Position numbers and translations under genes: made by a program
Part shown: positions 1 through 5,437 of the stretch, piece after piece
Position numbering within the stretch: the stretch's first letter is position 1
How the letters are laid out: each line of letters opens with the position of its first letter
The notes under the pieces: generated by a model
Seen by the model: the letters and a program-made list of their open reading frames with translations, nothing else
Told to the model about the DNA's origin: nothing
Database searches by the model: none
From: Bacillota bacterium
Lineage (GTDB): Bacteria > Bacillota_A > Clostridia > Acetivibrionales > DUMB01
Assembly: GCA_023621975.1 (NCBI GenBank)
Contig: JAMOAC010000230.1
Location: 1-5,978 of the forward strand
Reading direction: 5' to 3'
DNA length: 5,978 nucleotides

Positions 1-3000
1 GAATTTATTTCCGGCAGCAACAGTTATCTGTACCCGTCCTATTCTTTCACTTCCACCGTTCATCACATTATAAAAACTTAGATAGTTGTTGCCTGATGCT
101 CGCTCATAAACCAGTCTTAAATGATTACTGCTGTCCTCATATAAGATTAATCCGACCTGCTGGTTGTCTGCACTTAAATTGTCAGACAACGACAAACAAG
201 TCTTTGCAGCCCAATCTCCTCCTGCCGGTTGCAGGAACAGATTTTTAACCGAACCGTCTGATACATCTCCCTCCTGGCTCCAAATGGTCAGTCCTTCAGA
301 GTTAAAACTATAATTTTCTTCGTTTTCATTTATAATCGTCCAATTGCTGCCCAGGCTGCCCGTTGTAAAGTCGGCTTCAAGCGGTCTTCGTGTAAGAAAT
401 ACAGTATATACCGATTTTGTATCCCCTATTGAAACTTCAATGACAGCCTTACCTGGTACATCTGTTGCCTGGGTAATGTTGACAGTAGCGTTGGGATTAT
501 TGGGTGTAGCTGTTACGTTGTACTCTGCACCATAAGGAACAACCACACTGTAGGTGTAAACGTCCGGATTGAATCCGCTGACTGGTTCCCCGCCAACCTT
601 TAAACTGCTTAGTGTTGTATCTGTCAGGTCAAAATCAATTGTTACAGTGTTATTTTTTCTTAATGTTAAATCAATGTACTGATTACCCAGTTCATCAATT
701 TTTATATCCTGCAGGACACCATTAACTCTTGCTCTGACCCATGGTAATCCGCACTGCAACCTGATTGTGTTATTATCCTTATCGGATGTTAATTTAACCC
801 TTGCCCACTTAGCATATTTATCCCATACAATTTCATCTATCAACGTATTACATCTTGCTCTTAAACCAGTTATACTACCCTTAGGGGCATTTGAAAGCAG
901 TGCCGGCAGAATCTCAATTACATCATCAAAGGAATATACAAGAGATTCATTGATAATGCCCGGGAAAGTACAAGTCCAGTCAGTGCAGTAACATGAACTG
1001 CGGTTACTGTTGTGGGAAGTAATGAAGGAGCTGTAATGATAGTTGCTCTTTACTAAAGTTTTTAACGATGCTTCCATTCCGCTCACACGTTTCAGCCTGG
1101 CCTCGACTAACGCCCTGTGCAGATGGGCATGAGATTCAGGAGCATTCCTGTTATATGCAAACCTCATATCCAGGGCAGCTGCTATGCCTGCCAGCAATTC
1201 AGGATCATTCTTTGCTTCATGTCCAGGCCATGCAGGATAAGCATGACTGGTATGCCTGTGATTGTAATTATCCGGCAGAGACTCATGTGCCCATTCCTGT
1301 AATGCTCCGTCGCTGTTATAGATATATCTGGGTATTTTGCTTTCGAAGTCCTCCCACTCGGACAGTATTTTTCTTTTTTCTTCATCATCGGGATATACCG
1401 CATTAAGAATTTTTCTTGCCATATACACCGAATTCCTTGCAGCCGCAATATCCATCGTGGTATTAAACGCAAGTTGGTTAACACCTCTTGGGTTGTTTTC
1501 GGGAGAGTAACCCGGTGTGAAAATATATTTCGCATTAGTATCCCCTGCTGCTATCGCATCTGAAAGTGTCGTACCATCGTCAAGGTGTAATACGCCGTTT
1601 CCGTCCTCGTAGAATCTTTCATCAACATACTGGAGCCAGAAATTCATATTTTTATACAGGATGGGATATAGGATGTCTTTTTCCAGGTCAAAATAACCGT
1701 TATTTTTAATCCTTTCAACATCCTCATCAGTATAGTCGAGCACTTCCTTAAGATTTTCAACATGGATATCCTTGCCTATAGGAACCTGACGGTTTCCGAA
1801 ACACTGCCAATATTCAAAAATTGGAATGATCAACCAATCAGTGATTCCATTTACATACAAATGCGGATAGTTGCTTAAAAAATGATAGCTGCCCGCTTGA
1901 CCGGTTCCGTCCACTCTCGGAGGCGCCTTGATGGCGTCTGTCATGCCATAAATGTTTTTGGCATCGGTTACCCAATCGGGAAGCATACGTAAAATCAGAT
2001 TAATATAGCCCCAAGCTGCAGCTTCCATGTTCCCGGTATTAGCCCCTGCTATTTGCAGATTTACGTTAGCGTCCAAAGTAAAATCTCCGCTCCAGTCAGG
2101 GAACCAGGTACCTGTCCATATTCCTCCCAAACGCGCTGTATGATATCCGCTTGAGCATATCAGGGCATAACGTCCTGTGTAGTAAGCTCTTTCGACAAAA
2201 GCTTTGTTAATTGTATCCTGTGAGTTTTGCTTATTGATGAGCTCAGTATTTGTCAGCTGCCTGTCAGCTTTTTCTTCATCGGTAGAACAAAGGTCTATAC
2301 GGACAGTATTAAATATGTCACCATGTATCTTTGCATGAGGGGCAAGCATTTCCTCATATGTTAACTTCCCGTCGTCCTCCTTATATTTTGATACTACATC
2401 GTCAATTTCACTGAGCAGCCTGTAATATAACAATCTTTTAACGTCATTGACATCATTGCATCCATTGTCCTGGCGATCAACCTTTGTTATAAGCATTATC
2501 GATTTTGTACCGGTTATTGTGAGGGCAGGCCTGCCGTTTACGGTGGTTTCTTCAAAATTCGCATCGTCGGCAATTATTCTTGTAGCTGTACCCCAGCCAC
2601 CTCGGGCAAACATTGTTTCTTCAGGGTTTTTGTCTCCCCTTCTGTTCCTGATTGGATATTTTCCTACCATTCCCATTGCATAACCATTATCGTCCTTTTC
2701 CACAAAATAGCTTGAGGCATATTCAGATCCAGGGTTTCCCTGCATTTGACTTATATGATCTATGCTTAGCGTAAGGTTGAGATCTTCATCAGCTTCTATG
2801 TGTGTTACAATTACATTGTCACTTCTTGATGCAAACGACCGCCTGTTCCATTCGATGGTTCTATCCTCATTTTTCCACTGTACACCAACTTCACCAGTCT
2901 CATAGTTTGTATACCTGTTGTATATTTGTGTATTTGCAGGAGTAAAACTGTTATTCTTTATGCGATACTGTGCAGCCGGCTGATATGGGCGAGGCCATGT

Positions 3001-3468
3001 AGTGCCCCAACTGCTTACGCCAAATTGTTCCTGGGCATACTCATTTACGGCTGTCATCCAGGGATAGTCATTTTTCAGCACCGCTCCCTTTCTTTGCCTG
3101 TCTAAAATATGAGATATATCAGGCGTAGCATAAAGCGAATCTGTGTCAGTTACAATTTTCGTATTGTTGAATATAAAAACGTCTTCATTTGGGTCGCAGC
3201 TTTCTATAAATGCTATTTCGCCATTACCGCTTACAGAACCGTCTCTCCAGTTATTGCTGCCGGAAGTTCCGATAGTCTTGTACGTACTTTCGTTAAAGCC
3301 TATGGCATCTCCTAAACCGTATTTCCACGTTTCTCCTTTAACTACGTACTTCCCGGCAACTTTATTGGTTACATTTGATTCATCTGTATCTGTCACAGCA
3401 TAGGATGGAAATAACGAAATTATAAATATCACGCTTATAATAAGTGCTATTAAATTCATTTTTTTCAT
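1..3468 (-). CDS. Secreted multidomain GH95-type glycoside hydrolase (alpha-L-fucosidase-like), 3' end outside window
   Basis: The frame is open from ATG 3468 to the left edge (1156 codons, no stop). Residues 1-24 form a signal peptide (basic start, hydrophobic core, SYA before the cut). W74 with SGNGEIAF (80-87) matches the GNGRLGA region of the GH95 N-terminal beta-sandwich. The (alpha/alpha)6 domain keeps NVNLQ (N468, N470), SPEN (E657), HRHTSH (737-742) and D830. These align with N421, N423, E566 and D766 of Bifidobacterium AfcA, where the Glu is the acid and the Asp-activated Asn the base of an inverting reaction. GLRAR (868-872) opens the C-terminal beta domain. A cadherin-like sandwich follows (about 950-1028), then a concanavalin-like domain from about 1032 that runs off the window. 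The segment after NVNLQ is IAGANTGN instead of the usual MNYWPAE, and GWxxAWK is replaced by a His-rich stretch near 780-784, so the sugar specificity is uncertain. Family call is firm; substrate is inference. Confidence 0.9.
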   Translation of the reverse strand, partial: MKKMNLIALIISVIFIISLFPSYAVTDTDESNVTNKVAGKYVVKGETWKYGLGDAIGFNESTYKTIGTSGSNNWRDGSVSGNGEIAFIESCDPNEDVFIFNNTKIVTDTDSLYATPDISHILDRQRKGAVLKNDYPWMTAVNEYAQEQFGVSSWGTTWPRPYQPAAQYRIKNNSFTPANTQIYNRYTNYETGEVGVQWKNEDRTIEWNRRSFASRSDNVIVTHIEADEDLNLTLSIDHISQMQGNPGSEYASSYFVEKDDNGYAMGMVGKYPIRNRRGDKNPEETMFARGGWGTATRIIADDANFEETTVNGRPALTITGTKSIMLITKVDRQDNGCNDVNDVKRLLYYRLLSEIDDVVSKYKEDDGKLTYEEMLAPHAKIHGDIFNTVRIDLCSTDEEKADRQLTNTELINKQNSQDTINKAFVERAYYTGRYALICSSGYHTARLGGIWTGTWFPDWSGDFTLDANVNLQIAGANTGNMEAAAWGYINLILRMLPDWVTDAKNIYGMTDAIKAPPRVDGTGQAGSYHFLSNYPHLYVNGITDWLIIPIFEYWQCFGNRQVPIGKDIHVENLKEVLDYTDEDVERIKNNGYFDLEKDILYPILYKNMNFWLQYVDERFYEDGNGVLHLDDGTTLSDAIAAGDTNAKYIFTPGYSPENNPRGVNQLAFNTTMDIAAARNSVYMARKILNAVYPDDEEKRKILSEWEDFESKIPRYIYNSDGALQEWAHESLPDNYNHRHTSHAYPAWPGHEAKNDPELLAGIAAALDMRFAYNRNAPESHAHLHRALVEARLKRVSGMEASLKTLVKSNYHYSSFITSHNSNRSSCYCTDWTCTFPGIINESLVYSFDDVIEILPALLSNAPKGSITGLRARCNTLIDEIVWDKYAKWARVKLTSDKDNNTIRLQCGLPWVRARVNGVLQDIKIDELGNQYIDLTLRKNNTVTIDFDLTDTTLSSLKVGGEPVSGFNPDVYTYSVVVPYGAEYNVTATPNNPNATVNITQATDVPGKAVIEVSIGDTKSVYTVFLTRRPLEADFTTGSLGSNWTIINENEENYSFNSEGLTIWSQEGDVSDGSVKNLFLQPAGGDWAAKTCLSLSDNLSADNQQVGLILYEDSSNHLRLVYERASGNNYLSFYNVMNGGSERIGRVQITVAAGNKF

Positions 3469-3479
3469 AACAATACCAT

Positions 3480-3487
3480 CCCTTTTT
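3480..3487 (-). promoter_or_regulatory. Ribosome binding site of the GH95-type gene
   Basis: AAAAGGG lies 11 nt before ATG 3468, a slightly long spacing. It supports 3468 as the start. The next in-frame Met is only three codons later (3459) and would shorten the basic start of the signal peptide, so 3468 is preferred. ATGs further upstream are out of frame and meet stops. Confidence 0.55.
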
Positions 3488-3492
3488 CATTT

Positions 3493-3732
3493 TTATCTGG
3501 GTAAATACTTATCAAAACCATAAGTCACGCCTTTTCTTTTTGTATCCAATTTTTTCGGACTGTGATCTGGTATTCTGCCTACTGGAAGGAACTTTTGCAA
3601 TGGACTATTTGCGTATTACGTTCTGTCAATACTTCTGGCCAATTTTTTTGCCATCTGCTCAACTGTCAGTTTAGTAACAACAGAATAGAGCGTATTGTTA
3701 TGATCTCTGAAATGTCTCGGAAATGGTTGGGT
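3493..3732 (-). pseudogene. Possible decayed short gene with one internal stop
   Basis: One minus-strand frame carries 38 sense codons, a TAA (3616-3618), then 40 more codons to a second TAA at 3493-3495, ending 24 nt before the GH95-type ATG. The translation looks protein-like: KLTVEQMAKKLARSIDRT before the internal stop and GVTYGFDKYLPR at the end, with a basic composition. There is no clear ATG or ribosome binding site at its start. I recognise no family. It could be the tail of a gene broken by a nonsense mutation, or chance. The opposite strand also has an open frame here, which weakens the case. Confidence 0.2.
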
Positions 3733-3797
3733 TTAATCCTTAATTGATGGCAACGATAACTTCATATTTTTATCATGATGCCGTTAAAGAATTTAAA

Positions 3798-3814
3798 TGA
3801 TATAAATAATATCA
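3798..3814. promoter_or_regulatory. Palindrome TGATAT-N5-ATATCA, candidate operator
   Basis: Perfect 6-bp arms are separated by five bases. It lies just downstream of the TATAAT hexamer at 3825-3820 on the minus strand, so it would cover the expected transcription start of a promoter reading toward the GH95-type gene. That placement suits a repressor site. The arms are AT-rich and such palindromes occur by chance in AT-rich spacers, so this is a candidate only. Confidence 0.3.
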
Positions 3815-3819
3815 GAACA

Positions 3820-3846
3820 ATTATAAAAGGAATGGGTCAGTGTCAG
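3820..3846 (-). promoter_or_regulatory. Candidate sigma-A promoter toward the GH95-type gene
   Basis: On the minus strand CTGACA (3846-3841) is followed after 15 nt by a perfect TATAAT (3825-3820). The -35 matches TTGACA at five of six positions, but the spacer is shorter than the usual 17. A transcript from here would have a leader of about 340 nt before ATG 3468. I saw no better promoter nearer the gene. Confidence 0.35.
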
Positions 3847-3850
3847 ACAT
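3821..3850 (-). other. Possible 9-codon leader peptide with strong ribosome binding site
   Basis: On the minus strand GGAGGTGAT is followed after 7 nt by ATG (3850), then a frame reading MSDTDPFLL and TAA at 3823-3821. The Shine-Dalgarno match is better than that of the GH95-type gene. However, the GGAGGTGAT is part of an 18-bp tandem repeat and the frame overlaps the candidate promoter, so the arrangement may be accidental. Confidence 0.15.
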
Positions 3851-3920
3851 TATGAGCATCACCTCCAATATGAGCATTACCTTCAATATTAGTATCACCT
3901 CCAATCAATGTTCCGCACAT
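3843..3920 (-). pseudogene. 25-codon frame of hexapeptide (left-handed beta-helix type) repeats
   Basis: From ATG 3920 to TGA 3843 the frame reads MCGTL, then three consecutive hexapeptides IGGDTN, IEGNAH, IGGDAH, then NV. Each fits the left-handed beta-helix rule [LIV]-[GAED]-x-x-[STAV]-x, as in hexapeptide acyltransferases and related beta-helical proteins. A TAG lies directly before the ATG and no ribosome binding site is present. In the next frame (4005-3895) an open stretch includes VIGVTPVIPTGRTHLFPVQL, so a single frameshift near 3915 would join the two. The likeliest reading is a frameshifted remnant of a longer gene; chance coding by a DNA repeat is the main alternative. Confidence 0.25.
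3852..3905. repeat. 18-bp tandem repeat, three copies
   Basis: Plus-strand units are ATGAGCATCACCTCCAAT (3852-3869), ATGAGCATTACCTTCAAT (3870-3887) and ATTAGTATCACCTCCAAT (3888-3905). Copies differ at two to four positions with no indels. A unit length divisible by three keeps the frame on both strands. On the minus strand each unit codes for one hexapeptide, and two of the three contain a GGAGGTGAT Shine-Dalgarno-like core. Confidence 0.85.
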
Positions 3921-4007
3921 CTAACTGTACAGGAAACAAATGAGTTCTTCCGGTAGGAATAACAGGAGTGACACCAATTACCAAAGAGTCTGCAGAGATG
4001 ATGAGTT

Positions 4008-4031
4008 ATAATGTCTTTCATAATGTCTTCC
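4008..4031. repeat. 12-bp direct repeat, two copies
   Basis: ATAATGTCTTTC (4008-4019) is followed immediately by ATAATGTCTTCC (4020-4031), differing at one base. No function is evident. Confidence 0.6.
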
Positions 4032-4103
4032 ATTGTTACAGGAATCTTTTTAAAGTTTTAGGCCAGATTCTCATTTTACATGAAGTGTATATTTATTCAT
4101 AAG

Positions 4104-4198
4104 TTTGGAATGTCAAGGGCGAGAGGTTTTTCTCACATATAGGAAGCAAGGTTTTTCCTGTTTATCGTAAGCAAAGTCATATACCCTTGACATCCAAA
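4104..4198. repeat. 95-bp element with near-perfect inverted-repeat ends
   Basis: The left arm TTTGGAATGTCAAGGG (4104-4119) and the right arm CCCTTGACATCCAAA (4184-4198) are reverse complements except for one extra A. Between them lie 64 nt with two imperfect copies of a motif starting AGGTTTTTC. The size, terminal repeats with TGTCAAGGG/CCCTTGACA, and lack of a gene suggest a small non-autonomous element or the fused ends of a deleted insertion sequence. No target-site duplication is visible, because the flanks themselves continue the inverted repeat. The arms also hold outward-facing TTGACA hexamers, which could act as -35 boxes. The repeat is certain; its mobile nature is inference. Confidence 0.65.
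4124..4172. repeat. Imperfect 25-nt-period direct repeat inside the inverted-repeat element
   Basis: AGGTTTTTC occurs at 4124-4132 and 4149-4157. Each copy is followed 15 nt later by a matching end (GGAAGC at 4142-4147, GTAAGC at 4167-4172). Each copy also sits in a short hairpin (GAGA/TCTC at 4121-4134, AGGAA/TTCCT at 4141-4159). Subterminal direct repeats of this sort are typical transposase-binding arrangements in some insertion-sequence families, which supports a mobile-element origin. Confidence 0.45.
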
Positions 4199-4324
4199 AT
4201 ATATCTTTTTTTCTTCATTTGAAGGTTCTCCAGAAACTAGTTTTACAGTATTATTATCTCTTCTATCTCTTCGCAATTATATCTTTATAATACATCACAT
4301 ATAAAGTAGCAAAGACTGAATAAA

Positions 4325-5380
4325 TTACTGATTTAAAATCGCCTGTATTTCGGGATCATTCATATTTTCGGTTGTAACCATGGTAACACCGGTGTCCACT
4401 TCTTTTTTCTCAGGTGCTTTGCCGTTAATAATATCAACTATGATGCGTACACCTTCAGAACCCATTACAGTAGGCATCTGAACAGCTGTACCCTTGATGA
4501 CACCTGATTTCAATCCGGACTTGATGTCGTCAGAGTTATCAAAGCCTACCACCACAATGCTGTCACTCTTGCCTTGCTCTGTAACTGCCTGAGCAACGCC
4601 AATTGCAGACTGATCGTTGGCACCCCAGATACCCTTCAGGTTAGGATATGCAGAGATAAAGTCAGTTGCCTGATTTGCTGCTACCGTAGGGTCGGAGTTA
4701 CAGTACTGAACACCTACGATCTCAATATTCTTGTGGTTATTTTTAATTTCTTCTACGAAACCGGTTTCTCTGTCAACGGCAGTTTGAGTACCTGCTGCAA
4801 AGTTAATAATTGCAACCTGGCCTTCGTCGCCAATCAGTTTAGCCATCAGTTTGGCACATTCTGCTCCAGCCTGAATATTATTGGTAGCCAGGAATGCATC
4901 ATATACAGGCTCTGAGATACCGGAGTCAATCATGACAACAGGACTACCGGCTTCCTTTGCTTTCTTTACAGGCTCAACCAGCGCATCCTTGTCACAGGCT
5001 GCAAGAATTATTCCGTCATAATCGTCGTTAATGCAGGTTTCTATTATCTGTACTTGTTTATCAATATCTGCTTCTGTCGGAGGACCAAGGTGAGTAATTT
5101 CAACGTTACCAAGTTCTTTCGCCTTTTCCTCGGCCGCACGTTTTACTGTCTGCCAATAAGGGGAATCCACCATCTTAGTGACCAGCGCAATTTTTATTGT
5201 CTTCTTTTCTCCACCTCCGGTATTGTCAGATGTGGTATTATCAGATGTGGTATTGTCGGATGAGGTGCTGCTCTTATCAGCTCCGGTCCCTGTTTCAGAT
5301 TCATTGCCCTTACCGCCGCAACCTACAAGTATGGATGCAATGAAAATACATACCAGAAGAATGCTTAATACCTTTTTCAT
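4325..5380 (-). CDS. Sugar ABC transporter substrate-binding lipoprotein, RbsB type
   Basis: This 351-residue protein captures a sugar outside the cell and delivers it to the ABC permease. A basic start, hydrophobic core and lipobox LVGC (Cys21 lipidated) mark it as a membrane-anchored lipoprotein. Residues 22-60 are a Ser/Thr/Asp/Asn-rich linker with three SDNTT-like units. The type I periplasmic-binding fold (Peripla_BP_4) starts at about 61 (TIKIALVTKM). Family binding-site positions are visible: the DSPYW segment (72-76), D152 in MIDSG, R204 in DRETGF, N255-D256 in WGANDQ, D281 in VVGFDNS, and Q301 in AVQMP, equivalent to the Asn190, Asp215 and Gln235 region of E. coli RbsB. Length is normal once the linker is counted. 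It lies 57 nt after the permease gene, so they are very probably one operon. The ligand is not determined; a monosaccharide such as a pentose, galactose or fucose is possible. Confidence 0.93.
   Translation of the reverse strand: MKKVLSILLVCIFIASILVGCGGKGNESETGTGADKSSTSSDNTTSDNTTSDNTGGGEKKTIKIALVTKMVDSPYWQTVKRAAEEKAKELGNVEITHLGPPTEADIDKQVQIIETCINDDYDGIILAACDKDALVEPVKKAKEAGSPVVMIDSGISEPVYDAFLATNNIQAGAECAKLMAKLIGDEGQVAIINFAAGTQTAVDRETGFVEEIKNNHKNIEIVGVQYCNSDPTVAANQATDFISAYPNLKGIWGANDQSAIGVAQAVTEQGKSDSIVVVGFDNSDDIKSGLKSGVIKGTAVQMPTVMGSEGVRIIVDIINGKAPEKKEVDTGVTMVTTENMNDPEIQAILNQ
5221..5265 (-). repeat. 15-bp in-frame tandem repeat encoding the lipoprotein linker
   Basis: Three 15-bp units at 5221-5235, 5236-5250 and 5251-5265 (plus strand tattgtcagatgtgg and variants) code for the SDNTT units of the binding-protein linker. 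Such repeats can change copy number by slippage without breaking the frame, altering only the tether between lipid anchor and binding domain. Confidence 0.8.
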
Positions 5381-5385
5381 AAAAT

Positions 5386-5394
5386 CATCTCCTT
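5386..5394 (-). promoter_or_regulatory. Ribosome binding site of the substrate-binding protein gene
   Basis: AAGGAGATG on the minus strand, with AGGAG ending 8 nt before ATG 5380. It is close to the consensus with ideal spacing, confirms the start, and suggests strong translation, as expected for a binding protein made in excess over its permease. Confidence 0.85.
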
Positions 5395-5411
5395 TTTATA
5401 TTTTTATTTCT

Positions 5412-5426
5412 ACCGCCTATTGCGGT
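5412..5426 (-). other. Intercistronic hairpin between permease and binding-protein genes
   Basis: On the minus strand ACCGC-AATAG-GCGGT forms a 5-bp all-GC-flanked stem with a 5-nt loop. It is followed by A-rich sequence, not a U-tract, so it is not an intrinsic terminator for this operon. Hairpins in this place in sugar ABC operons often protect or define the 5' end of a processed binding-protein message; that role here is inference. Confidence 0.4.
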
Positions 5427-5437
5427 TAATAACAGGT

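Larger units (their letters stand above)
3469..4324. other. Long non-coding spacer with repeats and decayed frames
   Basis: These 856 nt separate the binding-protein stop from the GH95-type start. No frame on either strand gives a convincing full-length protein. I see no RNA gene, riboswitch or clear intrinsic terminator after the binding-protein gene; the nearest hairpin on the minus strand (CTTTATA/TATAAAG, around 4285-4308) is AT-only and lacks a U-tract. The spacer does hold an inverted-repeat element (4104-4198), tandem repeats (3852-3905 and 4008-4031), a candidate promoter (3820-3846), and short frames that look like remnants. The +strand 61-codon frame at 3562-3747 is rich in Cys and Trp and matches nothing I recognise. 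Confidence 0.75.

Noticed and set aside
1068..1406. 112-codon plus-strand frame
   Set aside because: Antisense shadow of the GH95-type catalytic domain, with an unnatural run of Phe and many Cys and His.
1182..1535. 117-codon minus-strand frame inside the GH95-type gene
   Set aside because: It overlaps the catalytic core in another frame of the same strand, where SPEN and TMD motifs are read in the main frame. No protein features of its own.
3562..3747. 61-codon plus-strand frame, considered as a transposase fragment
   Set aside because: Cys- and Trp-rich, no DDE or other transposase motif, no ribosome binding site. The opposite strand is equally open.
4188..4229. 13-codon minus-strand frame MKKKRYILDVKGI with GGAG upstream
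   Set aside because: Very short, runs into the inverted-repeat arm, and has no protein-like feature beyond a basic start.
4285..4308. AT-only hairpin after the binding-protein stop, considered as terminator
   Set aside because: The CTTTATA/TATAAAG stem has a single GC pair and no U-tract follows on the minus strand.
4574..4915. 113-codon plus-strand frame
   Set aside because: Lies opposite the well-supported binding-protein gene; Cys-rich composition and no recognisable domain.
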